A DNA stretch of 64,000 nt from Massilia aurea (GTDB lineage: Bacteria > Pseudomonadota > Gammaproteobacteria > Burkholderiales > Burkholderiaceae_D). Of the stretch, positions 28,245-37,585 are shown piece after piece. The translations under genes and the position numbers were made by a program. Position 1 is the stretch's first letter. The number at the start of each line of letters is the position of its first letter. Below the pieces are notes generated by a model. The model worked only from the letters and a program-made list of their open reading frames with translations, ran no database searches and was not told the DNA's origin. Where the stretch lies: contig NZ_JANUGZ010000004.1 of the NCBI RefSeq assembly GCF_024753205.1, positions 847,484 through 911,483 on the forward strand, in the 5' to 3' direction.

Positions 28245-28439
28245 GGTTGCACCTCCGGAATGAACGTCCTTTTTGGACTGAAGTTCATCCGCTGGAGTTC
28301 CGCTTCAGCGTGCAACCGATGGTTGGGATCAATCCGATATGGTTTGACTTGACGTTGCCACATCAGCTTTTACATGGAGTTACCGGGCTGAGGATATTGC
28401 ACCCTCGTCTGGCAACTCCATGCCCGGGCGGTACCGGGA

Positions 28440-28955
28440 TTACGTCGATTCCTGGCGCGATGGCAGCTTCCAGTCCGGGCGGATGAAGTGGCAGGTGTAT
28501 CCGTTCGGAATGCGCTCCAGATAATCCTGGTGTTCCGGTTCGGCTTCCCAGAAAGGCCCTGCTGCAGCGATCTCGGTAACAGCTTTGCCGGGCCAGAGGC
28601 CGGATGCGTCGACGTCGGCAATGGTCTGTTCGGCCATCTGCTTTTGTGCATCGTCGAGATAATAGATGGCGGAGCGATAGCTCATGCCCCGGTCATTGCC
28701 CTGGCGGTTCGGGGTAGTCGGATCGTGGATCTGGAAGAAAAATTCGAGAATCCGGCGATAGCTGATCTGGCTTGGATCGAACACCAGTTCGAGCGCTTCT
28801 GCGTGCGTGCCATGGTTACGGTAGGTCGCGTTGGGTACGTCGCCGCCGGTGTAGCCGACGCGCGTGGACAGCACGCCAGGCATGCGGCGCAGCAGATCTT
28901 CCATGCCCCAGAAGCAACCTCCGGCCAGGATCGCGGTTTCAGTTCGTTGTGTCAT
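28440..28955 (-). CDS. msrA: Peptide methionine sulfoxide reductase MsrA
   Basis: A 171-residue enzyme that reduces methionine-S-sulfoxide in proteins. The catalytic motif GGCFWGMED has Cys14. [20 protein letters not shown] and the later [15 protein letters not shown] are typical of MsrA. No signal peptide is present, so it acts in the cytoplasm. MsrB is not adjacent. The start ATG at 28955 places the active-site Cys at the standard distance. Confidence 0.96.
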   Translation of the reverse strand: MTQRTETAILAGGCFWGMEDLLRRMPGVLSTRVGYTGGDVPNATYRNHGTHAEALELVFDPSQISYRRILEFFFQIHDPTTPNRQGNDRGMSYRSAIYYLDDAQKQMAEQTIADVDASGLWPGKAVTEIAAAGPFWEAEPEHQDYLERIPNGYTCHFIRPDWKLPSRQEST

Positions 28956-29145
28956 TGATGTCCTTTGCTTGGATGAGTCATGAGTCGATAACGTCTATCT
29001 TCCCACGTTGATGCATTCGTCGTCGCACCTGCCCCATTTTTGGCAAATGGCAGCGTTGCAGCCCACCGGCACTGCTGCATTTAACGGAGCCCGGCAACGG
29101 CGCGGACGACGCTGATTGACACATCGACGTGTCGGGCCGTGAACA

Positions 29146-30015
29146 TCAGCGGGCGGGCAGTTGCAGACTCAGGGATTGTTCAAGATGGGGTCCATCGCCC
29201 GCATAAGCAAGTCCGGCAGCAGCAGTGGCGTACGTGCCGGCCAGTGCGCTCAGGATCAGCTGCGCGGCTTCCGCTGGCGCATCCCAATGCGGGAAATGGC
29301 CACAGCGTTCGAACCAGTGCAGTTGGGCATCCGGAAATAAGGCTAATGCCCGCTTGGCCTGCCATGGAAAGCAGACCCGGTCACGTCGCCCCCAGCCGAT
29401 GACAAGCGGCTGCGTAATGCTGTTGCGGGGTGCGCCTTGCTGCTCCTCGCCATACGCGAGCTGGGCCAGCATTTCGTCAAACACCGGCGAGGCCACATAG
29501 CTGCACAATTCATCGGTCACGATGTCTGGCGCCAGCTTGGTTGGCCGGGAAGAAAATTGCGCCAACAACAGCGCGCGGCCAATCGGGTTGGCGCAGATTT
29601 CTGGCAACACGGGGCGCAGCAGTCGCAGCAGCCGGATCGACAAGTAAATCGAGCTGAAGAATGCGTGACGCTCCCAGCCCTGCCAGAACCCGCCCGGATT
29701 GAGCGCCACCACGCCGCCAACGACGCCACCGCGGCGCGCCAGTTCCAGCACCAGTCGCGCGCCCATCGAGCTGCCGACTGCGTCGATGCCGGTCAAGCCC
29801 TGGGCGTGGACGAAGGCCGCCGTTTCATCCGCCAGCGTGCGGATCGAGGTTTCGCCATTGAGTCTCGGTGTCTGGCCAAAGCCGGGCAGGTCCACCGCGA
29901 TGACTTCGCGCCGGGTCGCGAGATCGGCCAGGATGGGATTCCAGCTCTGCCAATGACCACCGAGGCCATGAATCAGAAGCAAAGGTTTGCCGGTGCCGCA
30001 GCGAATGTGATGCAT
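29146..30015 (-). CDS. Alpha/beta hydrolase
   Basis: A 289-residue hydrolase. The oxyanion HGLGG motif near residue 16, the nucleophile elbow GSSMGA, the acid in GWGRRDRV and the histidine in RCGHFPHWD complete a Ser-Asp-His triad. The C-terminal 30 residues are an Ala-rich extension. GGGAG precedes the ATG at 30015. The substrate cannot be predicted; short-ester hydrolases and C-C hydrolases share this layout. Confidence 0.86.
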   Translation of the reverse strand: MHHIRCGTGKPLLLIHGLGGHWQSWNPILADLATRREVIAVDLPGFGQTPRLNGETSIRTLADETAAFVHAQGLTGIDAVGSSMGARLVLELARRGGVVGGVVALNPGGFWQGWERHAFFSSIYLSIRLLRLLRPVLPEICANPIGRALLLAQFSSRPTKLAPDIVTDELCSYVASPVFDEMLAQLAYGEEQQGAPRNSITQPLVIGWGRRDRVCFPWQAKRALALFPDAQLHWFERCGHFPHWDAPAEAAQLILSALAGTYATAAAGLAYAGDGPHLEQSLSLQLPAR

Positions 30016-30266
30016 GATCGATCTCCCATCGCACGGGTGTGCGTAGGCTGCAAGCGTACCGCAGCGTGCATAACGACTGCGTCCGTTAGGATGATTGCGG
30101 GGTAGGGAGGGCGGGCACGCTACAACCGGCGCTTGCCGACCACGTTCCGTTCAGCCGTCAGGTTTCGATCGCTAGCCCTGTTCGGCGAACGCAAGCCGAG
30201 GTTGTCGGCCTGGTCAAATGGCGGCGCATGCCCGCGCGTCGGTAACAAGGGCCGGCGCGGCGCCGT

Positions 30267-30935
30267 TTAGTCGAGTTTCAGCCAGATCTCGTTGCGCCGC
30301 ATGAACCATGGCGTCATCGGGCTGTTGTAGCGCGACAGTACCGGTTCGCCGGTCCAGCGGATATTGGCCGCACGCAGCGCCGCCTGGAGTTCCGCTAGGT
30401 GCTCGTCATAATTGGCTTGCGACCAGAAGCCGGAATACCGGATTACAGCTACCTGTGCGGGCGGCACTTCGCGCAGCCTGATGGTTGGATCGAGCGGCAG
30501 CGGCGCATTGTCCATATTGATCTCCCTGGGCAGGACGAACTGCACCAGGATGCCGTCGGGACCCGTGCTCTGGGTCACGGGCGCCGTCATGTCCAGCTTG
30601 GCCGGGACCGGCGCCTGGGTCACCGGGGCGGTCATGGCAAGCTTGCGTTCGCCCTTGTTCTTGCCAAAGATGTAGCCGGCCAAAATAGGAAAGGCGCGGT
30701 TCCCCGCATCCTCGGCGGGCGGCGGCATCACCACCTCGGCAACGGTATAGGCCGCGTATTGGCGAATCTCGAATGCGGGGTAGGACCGCACAATGGTGTA
30801 GGCGGGTTCTTCGACCGCGTGGCTGGCTGCGGGCAGCAACGCCAGCGACAGCCCCAGGACGCAGGCAAGGCCGATCAGCTGTCGTGTGCGCCATGGCCGG
30901 GCAATGCGGCGGGATGGTCGTGTGGGGGCAGTCAT
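30267..30935 (-). CDS. SOUL-family heme-binding protein, exported
   Basis: A 222-residue protein beginning with a basic stretch and a long signal-like hydrophobic segment (LIGLACVLGLSLALLPAASHA). It is followed by the SOUL fold: YTIVRSYPAFEIRQYAAYTV, FGKNKGERKLAMTAPVTQ and a second MTAPVTQ. SOUL proteins bind heme or tetrapyrroles. AGGAAGG before the ATG at 30935 decides the start over one 14 codons upstream. Probably periplasmic. Confidence 0.88.
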   Translation of the reverse strand: MTAPTRPSRRIARPWRTRQLIGLACVLGLSLALLPAASHAVEEPAYTIVRSYPAFEIRQYAAYTVAEVVMPPPAEDAGNRAFPILAGYIFGKNKGERKLAMTAPVTQAPVPAKLDMTAPVTQSTGPDGILVQFVLPREINMDNAPLPLDPTIRLREVPPAQVAVIRYSGFWSQANYDEHLAELQAALRAANIRWTGEPVLSRYNSPMTPWFMRRNEIWLKLD

Positions 30936-31148
30936 GGCGCACCTTCCTGGGACAGTGGGCATGGCAAGAGCATACACTTTTACCCACGCGGCGCCGGGCC
31001 TGCAGGACGCCAGGAGGCGTGGCGTTTCAGTCGCGCATAGCCGATGACCTGAATAACGCGGATCGCAAGCAGGCTTGCGAGTCGACTGCCCAAGCCGCCG
31101 GTCGCGCGCATCGCCAAACGGCTTTGCCAGTGAGCGCGACCAGGCGAT

Positions 31149-31949
31149 TCATGGCGCGGGCGAGAAGGATGCGTGGGATGGAAACTTTTTGTGCATCCAC
31201 TCGCGGTTCAGCTGTAAAGCGGTGACGACGTCTTGCGGCAAGCTCTCGAGAATGGCCGGATCGTCGCTCGGTGTGTCGGCCAGCAGACTGGCCAGGTGGA
31301 TGATCGCACCGAGTTTGCTGAACGGGTGGGCGGCCGTTGGATCGGATGCACTTTCTAATGCGGTCACGATGACGACTGGGAAATTCCAGCGACGACAAAG
31401 TTCGGCGGTAATGTGCCCCTCCGAAAAGCCCAGCAGTCGCGTCTCGCGTTCCTACCGGCCGCCCGGCAGGTGGGGTTGCGCCTCGATCTCGGCAAACGTT
31501 GCCGGCGCCGCCTGGTAAATCAGCAGTTCGCCAAGCCGCATCATCATGCCTGCGAGCCAGGCATCCTGGCCATCGTCACCCAGGCAGAGGGCCAGCCACT
31601 TGGCGTAGCCGGCGCAGGCCATGCTGCTTTTCCAGAACTCGTCGCTATCGAGGCCCGGCAGGTCCGGGAAAGTTTCGGCGAAGCAGGCAGCCAGGGCCAG
31701 GGTGCGCACGTGCCCAAGGCCCGCCATCGCGATGGCATCGTCGAGTGACGTTACGCCACGCGCAGCGCCGAAGCGGGCGCTGTTGGCCAGGCGCATCAGC
31801 TTGGCGGTGAGGGCGGGATCGCGCGCGATGATCGCGCTGATTTGAGTGGCCGACGCATCCTCATCATCGAGGGTTTTGATCAATGCATGGGCAACTTCTG
31901 AAATGACGGGCAATTTTACTGCATGAAAAAAAGACGATAACTCGCTCAT
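31149..31949 (-). pseudogene. HDOD-domain protein interrupted by an in-frame amber codon
   Basis: The gene starts at an ATG with GGAGA upstream and encodes MSELSSFFHAVKLPVISE, then the HDOD core ARDPALTAKLMRLANSA. After HLPGGR a TAG (31452-31454) ends translation. The same frame continues without interruption as ERETRLLGFSEGHITAELCR through to a natural stop at 31149, giving about 265 residues in all, a normal HDOD length. A single G-to-A change (TGG to TAG, Trp) would explain the stop. The truncated product of about 165 residues keeps most of the HDOD core. HDOD proteins act in signalling or in regulating chemotaxis and cyclic di-GMP. Confidence 0.85.
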
Positions 31950-32206
31950 GACGATTCTCCAACGGAACATCGCCGCTGCGACAGGTTGACGGTCGCGCGA
32001 TGGAATGACATTGAAATTTCACGATAGCATAGTTGTTTCTCTTGGGAACTAGCCGGGGAAATTATTTCCTGGGCCGGACACAAGGATCGCGGATGCCAGA
32101 AAGCCCGCTTGGTCTAGTCTATGCGGTAAGTACCTTTGCGGCCAGCGTCGCCTCGATAACGCATGCACTTGATCTTGGTATGACGGTGTTCGTCGCTAGC
32201 CAGTTG

Positions 32207-32680
32207 TTACCTGGCGGCTGCGCCAGGAGCCCTTGCCCGCGAAGGATTTTCCTGCCTATAAGTACGCTTTGGTTGAATGACCAACCGCTTGACCAGGTCT
32301 TCCAGCGCTTTGCTATGGTACAGGTCCATACACTTCAGGAAATCGAACCTGACTCCCTTGATTTCCGATTCGACGAGCGGATTGGCATAGTCCCGCGCCA
32401 GATAGCGGTTCACCAGCGACTTGACCGCATCGGGACTCTTCTCCATATCGAAGTAGGTCCAATCACGCAAGGCACTGGCACTGCTTCCAGCATCAGTGGC
32501 CGCACCGGTTTCATTCCGGTAAGCCTGTGTCATACAGGTTGCCAGCACCATGTCCTTATAATTTTGCGCATAGGTGCGGGCGCCAGCCTGTGGAGAAATG
32601 AGGGCTTGATCGGAGGCGTGGACTGTGAATGACAGCAATGTGGAGGTGACCAGCGCCAGGCACAACGGGATCGACTTCAT
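32207..32680 (-). CDS. tai4: T6SS amidase immunity protein, Tai4 family
   Basis: A 157-residue protein with a signal peptide (MKSIPLCLALVTSTLLSFTVHA), so it is periplasmic. It has two Cys (CMTQAY and LKCMD) likely to form a disulfide and the family-like segment DWTYFDMEKSPDAVKSLVNR. Tai4 dimers block the active site of the Tae4 peptidoglycan amidase. The ATG at 32680 overlaps the restored-frame stop of tae4 (ATGA) and has GGAG within tae4, so the pair was translationally coupled. It appears intact although its effector is frameshifted. Confidence 0.8.
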   Translation of the reverse strand: MKSIPLCLALVTSTLLSFTVHASDQALISPQAGARTYAQNYKDMVLATCMTQAYRNETGAATDAGSSASALRDWTYFDMEKSPDAVKSLVNRYLARDYANPLVESEIKGVRFDFLKCMDLYHSKALEDLVKRLVIQPKRTYRQENPSRARAPGAAAR

Positions 32681-33176
32681 CGCAAGCTCCAAAAGTTCGC
32701 ACGGTCAGTGCGATATTTCGCTTCCGGCTCATTGAAATAACAGTGGTCATAGCAGGATTGGCCGTTGAAAAGGGTGGCATGCCCCTGCGCATCCGACCAG
32801 CCAGATACCTCAAACAGGATGACACCTTTTTGCCAACCAACGTGCCGCCGCCGGAAGCGGGATATTTCCCAACCTCAGCTTTGCCCCATTGCTGTTTCAA
32901 AAAACCAATCAGGTCCCGTACACGGAAGAAGTATTTTCGCCCGTCCGCCCCGGATACTGTCTGTCCATGGATGTTCGGAATCATCAGGCCTGCCTCGCCA
33001 AGGATATAACTCATCCGCACGGCGCAGGTGTTATTCCAGCGCTGTGCGGCAGTGGAATTATTAATATTCTTCTCAACATTTCCTCCTATCACCTTTGCTA
33101 CCTTGGCGCCCGAATTGACGGGGTCATAAATTCGATGCGAAGCTGCCCATGCAGCAATGAAGGAGGGGCGAGGCAT
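32677..33176 (-). pseudogene. tae4: T6SS amidase effector Tae4, frameshifted
   Basis: The N-terminal part reads MPRPSFIAAWAASHRIY and carries the catalytic Cys51 in NNTCAVRMSYILGEAG. After GTLVGKK the frame fails at a run of five A (32827-32831). Restoring one base gives GVILFEVSGWSDAQGHATLF, with His133 in GHATLFNG and Asp144 in CYDHC, then YFNEPEAKYRTDRANFWSLR and a stop overlapping tai4. The restored protein of 166 residues has the normal Tae4 length, and the Cys-His-Asp spacing (82 and 11 residues) matches what I recall for Tae4 enzymes, which cut the D-Glu to mDAP bond of peptidoglycan. No T6SS apparatus gene lies in the window. The start could also be 9 codons upstream. Confidence 0.8.
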
Positions 33177-33558
33177 GTTGTTCATCCTTGGTTGGGATTG
33201 CATCGGATTGGTCGTTGTGGCGTCTGCGGAGAATCACGCAGCCGTCGGCCGCCTGCTGGCCCCGACGCGCGGTACAGACAGGCTGTCGCGATTATCCGCA
33301 ATCCGTGCAGATCGGGCTGGACGCTTGTCAAACCCATGATTCGCTCGCATTGATGAACCAGGCTCGCCGACAGAATTCTCCCTTCTATCCGCTGCGTGAA
33401 CGTCTCACCCGCCTTGCGCAATACTTCCCTCGCGGCTGTTTCGCGGACGATGCTTCGGTGACCTGACCCGGCCTAGACACATGAGCTTGCCGTGCTGTAT
33501 TGATGGATAAGCGAAGTGGACATTGACAGGCGCCGAGGCATGCGAATTCCAAAAACGA
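33177..33558. other. Region between tae4 and the decayed tRNA-Phe, no gene seen
   Basis: About 380 bp with only short open frames lacking ribosome sites. No domain is recognised. The stretch marks the left approach to the tRNA-bounded island. Confidence 0.45.
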
Positions 33559-33586
33559 CAACGCCAATCACGATGGATTGGCGTTG
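33559..33586 (-). terminator. Terminator hairpin beyond the decayed tRNA-Phe
   Basis: CAACGCCAATC and GATTGGCGTTG flank a 6-base loop, followed on the minus strand by TCGTTTTT. It has the same architecture as the hairpin after the intact tRNA-Phe at 37409-37436. Confidence 0.7.
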
Positions 33587-33601
33587 TGCAAGGTATGTTC
33601 T

Positions 33602-33676
33602 TGGTGGCCCGGGGCGGAATCGAACCACCGACACAAGGATTTTAATCCTCTACTCCACCAACTGTGCGGCTAAGCC
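33602..33676 (-). pseudogene. Decayed tRNA-Phe copy (possible att site)
   Basis: The 3' 41 nt (33602-33642) are identical to the intact tRNA-Phe genes, including CCA, T arm and variable loop. Beyond them the anticodon has lost a base (GAA becomes AA) and the D arm and 5' acceptor strand have many changes, so it cannot fold or decode. A preserved 3' half with a lost 5' half, on the 3' side of an intact copy, is the usual form of an integration scar. Confidence 0.82.
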
Positions 33677-34122
33677 AAGGGTGAGAGTTGATCCGCGAGC
33701 AAGATGGTGCTAAAGGTAACTTCGGGGGAGCGCAGGAACACATGTTCACTGGCCGGCAAAATGAGGTGGTCGACGGCGAACTGGTTGTGCAGTTGCAGGC
33801 AATTCATAAAGAATCGAACTACCGCTACCGAGCTTGTTCAGGTTAACCGGATCGCAGCGTGGATTAGCCCAAGCGGAGACGAATTCTGTTTGAGGCGATC
33901 GTGCGGGGAGGAGGGGCCCTGATGACGTGGTAATGTTGCCGAAATCAGAAACTGCATTTGTGTCAAAACCAAAGCTTATACTCGTTTCATGCCTAAAGGA
34001 TTTTTAGGAATCTCTAATGTGAAGCCTACCGTATGCCGCAGAGCTAGCTGAGAAGGTCGTTGGGGCATCCGGGGCTTTGCGTCAACTGTGATCGATATGC
34101 TCACAGTGAATTTTTAAGAAAA
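33677..34122. other. AT-rich gap between decayed tRNA and NACHT gene, no clear gene
   Basis: About 440 bp. One short frame near 33766-33840 reads VVDGELVVQLQAIHKES, faintly like the start of an IS3 OrfB, but it is too short to assert. No ribosome sites, strong hairpin or tRNA is seen. Confidence 0.4.
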
Positions 34123-36456
34123 TCAAATTTTAGCCAGCTTTTTGCGTCTTACTGGACTCTTCCGATGTGATGCAATGTTGAATTCATCCCCAGTCATGGC
34201 ATATATGTCTTTGAAGCGCAAAGCGTTATTTTTGCTCATTCGCTCTATTAAAAATGATTTTTCGCATTCTACAAATTGAACGCTAAGATTTTTTCCGGTT
34301 ACTGTCAAGCCTTGTTCACTCAAACGCTTTTGTAGAACGTTATAAGCTTTGGTTATTCCAAAGTTTAAAAAATCGCCGTTTGATAATCTTAATTTGAGTG
34401 AAGACGATTTAATCGCCGCGCCCAAATTTCCAAATCTGTCTTCGTTGATAAGAATCTTCTCGTCCTCGGACGCAACCTCATTTGATAGCATTCGCTCCCA
34501 AGCTTGTAAGAGTATCTCTATCGCAATATCTTTACCTGCGACCTCATTGGAGTCGTGCGCTCGTCTTGCAAGGATGAAAGCAGCAGCATCAGCAGTTGAT
34601 TGATCTGCACCAAGAATTATAGATCCTAAACGGCTGACGTTTGCTAGAAAAACCTGTTTGTTGGGTGCGCTGCCTATAATAAGTACGTCTAAGGGCACCA
34701 AACTGTCCAGTGGCTTCTTGGATAGTTCGAAGTTAAGTTCGCCCGATAAGGCTAATATTTGTAGTAATTCAAAGCTGATTTTGATGTTGTTTTGTTTGCG
34801 AAATTTTGCATATATTACTTTTAGGTAGTTGGAATCGCCTGCTTCTATAAGGAAATTGCATATCTCCTCATTTAAAGCAAAACTTAATTCCGAAATCTGT
34901 TCGTCTGTAATATCGGTGAGTGAATTAATATAGGAGGCAACCAAGAATTCTTGGAATGATCGGTGCGCAAAGTACAGGAAACTAGAATCTTTTTCTTCAG
35001 TTAATGATGAGACTAAATATTCCATCCGTTTTGCGCGCCAATCAATGGCTTGACCATCAGAAAGGCCTTCAAAGAGCGCTGTCGGAACCTCTTCGCGACT
35101 GAAAGTGCCTTGAGACACGCCCTGCCGAGTCCATGCCCACCATGCTAAATTTCTAAGAAATTTGTGTCGATCAGCAGCAGGAATGATGCTTCTTGCTCTT
35201 TTTTCCTGATCTCGATGAATAACTTCGCGAACAAAGTCACGATAGAGACTGTAACGGTTGGCTTTTTTAAAAGAGTAACTTGGATCAGCCGCTAAAAGCC
35301 CTACGATACGTGCTTGCACTGGTCTCTGAAGAATTTCGTCATTTAAATCATTGGTAACTTCGGAAATTCGTCGTGATCGCGTTTCTTCATCCATAAGGGC
35401 GGGGTTACGGTGTTTTAGGAATCCGTTTAGAAAGCGAATTTGCTCATCTGGTGTGAAAAATGCTAATTTTTTTTCCTGCCATGCCGGAAAGTCACTGTCT
35501 GTAAAATCCTGGTCTGCAACTCTGTTCAGGCCGCGAATGAGTAAATCACTTGATTCTGACGTAAAGGCATTCGGACGGCCTAAGAGCAGTACTTTCGAGT
35601 TCTGAGCGCGCAGCTTGTTGAACTCACGAAAATTGGCTCGAAAGTCATGCTCCGTCATAGCATGTTTCATTTCATCAAAACCATCGAGAATAATCAGCAG
35701 CCGGCCAGCATAGTTTAACTGCATCAAAGCTTTGTATGAGTAATTTTCCAATGAAAATCGAGAGGTGAAATGTTTTCCAAATAGGCCCGCTAACTCTGTT
35801 TCGTGAACTACCTGACCTAATGGAATAAGTATCGGCAAGCGTTCGTTGGCAGGGCTTTTAATATACTTCTGGGCTTGTGCAGAAGCAATTCGCTTCGCTA
35901 GACTACTCTTCCCGATGCCATAACCGCCGAGAACTGCCATTCCGGTATCGCCGAATTCTTTTGAATTAATCCAAGCGTGAACCGAATTGTATGCAATATC
36001 GTTTTCATTTTGGAAGCGACCTTCGACATAATACTTATGGACTTCATCAGATGTAAATTCATCAGCAAGCGCTTTTACATAAGGTTCCAGTCCAACAAGC
36101 CAACTCTCCAAATCGCTTAGTGTCATAAATCTTAGCGTGCGAGATTTTTCAATAAATTGTCTGGAAGCCGCACCTACTGGATGGTTTGAAACAATGAGTA
36201 GCAAGTTTATCTCATTATTATCTAGCGCGCTCTGGTAATTTCCTACAATGCTAATTAAATCGCCTGTCTGTAAAGCTCGTGAATATTTCTTGCACTCGAC
36301 TGCGATTGTTACACGTTTGCCCAGTTCCATCATAGTAAAAACTACATCGGCATTCTTCCAACTTGCTTTCCCTTCAGGACGAGCATCCGGAAATTTGCAT
36401 CGGAGGAGAGCTAATACGTGATCTCGAAAATCGTTGCCGATGGTAGTTGTGTTCAT
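34123..36456 (-). CDS. Nuclease-NACHT STAND ATPase, predicted antiphage defence protein (bNACHT type)
   Basis: A 777-residue three-part protein. Residues 1-120 resemble a PD-(D/E)xK nuclease of the Mrr/restriction-endonuclease-like kind: Asp37 in NADVVF, then Glu54 and Lys56 in VAVECKKY. Residues about 155-420 are a NACHT ATPase with Walker A GGYGIGKSS (177-185), Walker B LLIILDGFDEM with the NACHT-type DGFDE (258-262), and sensor-like LLLGRPNAF. FAHRSFQEFLVASYI (496-510) is typical of the region after NACHT modules. Residues 510-777 are an unrecognised sensing part. Bacterial NACHT proteins protect against phages by activating their effector domain after infection sensing. The gene is AT-rich with codon use unlike the flanks and lies alone in an island at tRNA-Phe, indicating transfer. 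Only a weak GGA precedes the ATG. Confidence 0.85.
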   Translation of the reverse strand: MNTTTIGNDFRDHVLALLRCKFPDARPEGKASWKNADVVFTMMELGKRVTIAVECKKYSRALQTGDLISIVGNYQSALDNNEINLLLIVSNHPVGAASRQFIEKSRTLRFMTLSDLESWLVGLEPYVKALADEFTSDEVHKYYVEGRFQNENDIAYNSVHAWINSKEFGDTGMAVLGGYGIGKSSLAKRIASAQAQKYIKSPANERLPILIPLGQVVHETELAGLFGKHFTSRFSLENYSYKALMQLNYAGRLLIILDGFDEMKHAMTEHDFRANFREFNKLRAQNSKVLLLGRPNAFTSESSDLLIRGLNRVADQDFTDSDFPAWQEKKLAFFTPDEQIRFLNGFLKHRNPALMDEETRSRRISEVTNDLNDEILQRPVQARIVGLLAADPSYSFKKANRYSLYRDFVREVIHRDQEKRARSIIPAADRHKFLRNLAWWAWTRQGVSQGTFSREEVPTALFEGLSDGQAIDWRAKRMEYLVSSLTEEKDSSFLYFAHRSFQEFLVASYINSLTDITDEQISELSFALNEEICNFLIEAGDSNYLKVIYAKFRKQNNIKISFELLQILALSGELNFELSKKPLDSLVPLDVLIIGSAPNKQVFLANVSRLGSIILGADQSTADAAAFILARRAHDSNEVAGKDIAIEILLQAWERMLSNEVASEDEKILINEDRFGNLGAAIKSSSLKLRLSNGDFLNFGITKAYNVLQKRLSEQGLTVTGKNLSVQFVECEKSFLIERMSKNNALRFKDIYAMTGDEFNIASHRKSPVRRKKLAKI

Positions 36457-36589
36457 TTTTTAATCCGGGGCTGAGGAAGCAACACTTTAAGGGAGAAATG
36501 TGGATGGCGCAATCAGAATGTCGGACAGTGGTTCCGCGCAAAAGTGATTTGAGAAGTAGAATCTCCTACTTTAGGCAGAGAACGCTTAA

Positions 36590-37275
36590 ATGAAGACGTC
36601 CTGTTTCAACGACGATCAGTCTATCGCCATTCTCAAGCAGGTTGAAACCGGAACTTCCGTTCCAGAGCTTTACCGCGAGCACGAAACCAGCAATGCCACG
36701 CTCAAGATAAGCGCACTAAACTTGATCGTGTGAACAAGGCACTGAGATCATTGCCGAGACGCTCAAAGAATGGCAGCGCCGGCTCAACGGTGAGTGCTGG
36801 CGCAGTGAGCTGCAAAAGAGCGGTAAGTTACTGCCATGCAAGCGTGCCGAGAGTTTGCATCAGCCAGGCATTCTACCTTCACAAGATTAGCCGGACGCGA
36901 GAAAAGGCCTGCCTGCTGACTGGCTGGTGCAGTTGAAGAACGACCGAGCATTTGAGGGTTCCGGATCTGCTTCCTGCGCGTCGTCGAAAAATTTCAGTGG
37001 ATCACAGAAGGTGTACCGGTTGTGCGGCAACTGCGTTGAATCTGCGGATCAAAAAAAAGCCATTCCACTAACTAATGCGTGAGAATCCGCTGCCAGTGTA
37101 TGTGCCAACCGCGTTCAATCAGAGCCGGTCGAGGGACCTCATGCATGGTTAGCCTGCCGACCAACGCAGCATTCGATTGTTTAACGTCATTGGTAATTCA
37201 ATCGTGAACTACCGGCCCAACATGGCACTCGGTGGCAGCACGCTAAAACAGAAAATTGCGCTACTTTTAGCAAAC
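36590..37275 (+). mobile_element. Relic of an IS3-family (IS407-like) insertion sequence
   Basis: At 36590 a 47-codon frame reads MKTSCFNDDQSIAILKQVET then SVPELYREHE, the N-terminus of an IS3 OrfA, and then stops. Downstream, fragments of OrfB survive in broken frames: ALNLRIKKKPFH, stop, LMRENPLPVYVPTAFNQSRS, DLMHG, stop, then RSIRLFNVIGNSIVNYRPNM and ALGGSTLKQKIA. The jump from RLFNVI to NYRPNMALGG shows that most of the DDE catalytic core has been deleted. No terminal repeats are evident. It is non-functional. Confidence 0.78.
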
Positions 37276-37408
37276 TCTGAAAATTGGGATCACCGCTGCT
37301 TGGGGTGGATGAAACAGCGATCGGGAGTACCATAGTCGTGTCGGACTTAGGAATGTGCTTGATTACCGGAAATCGACCGGAGCCGAGGATTATGAATCCT
37401 AGAAACGA

Positions 37409-37436
37409 CAACGCCCACTTCGATGAGTGGGCGTTG
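37409..37436 (-). terminator. Terminator of tRNA-Phe (island copy)
   Basis: CAACGCCCACT and AGTGGGCGTTG around a 6-base loop, followed on the minus strand by TCGTTTCT, about 16 bp after the tRNA 3' end. Confidence 0.8.
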
Positions 37437-37451
37437 CGTAAACTATATTCT

Positions 37452-37527
37452 TGGTGGCCCGGGGCGGAATCGAACCACCGACACAAGGATTTTCAATCCT
37501 CTGCTCTACCAACTGAGCTACCAGGCC
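37452..37527 (-). tRNA. tRNA-Phe (GAA)
   Basis: A 76-nt cloverleaf on the minus strand: 5' GGCCTGG pairs with CCGGGCC, the D arm contains AGCTCAGTTGGTAGAGC, the anticodon loop reads ATTGAAAAT with anticodon GAA, the T loop is GGTTCGATTCC, and CCA is encoded. It is the right boundary of the accessory island and is identical to the copy at 42874-42949. Confidence 0.97.
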
Positions 37528-37585
37528 AAGAGCGCGCAATTATAGCAGCGTTTGTGGCAAGCAGACAATCCTTCCGCGCCGATCC

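Noticed and set aside
32820..32840. Programmed frameshifting in tae4
   Set aside because: The site reads GGC AAA AAG, not the usual X-XXY-YYZ slippery heptamer, and no downstream stimulatory structure was evident; a mutation or sequencing error is simpler.
33766..33846. Second IS3 OrfB fragment left of the NACHT gene
   Set aside because: Only about 20 codons show weak resemblance, which is not enough to call.
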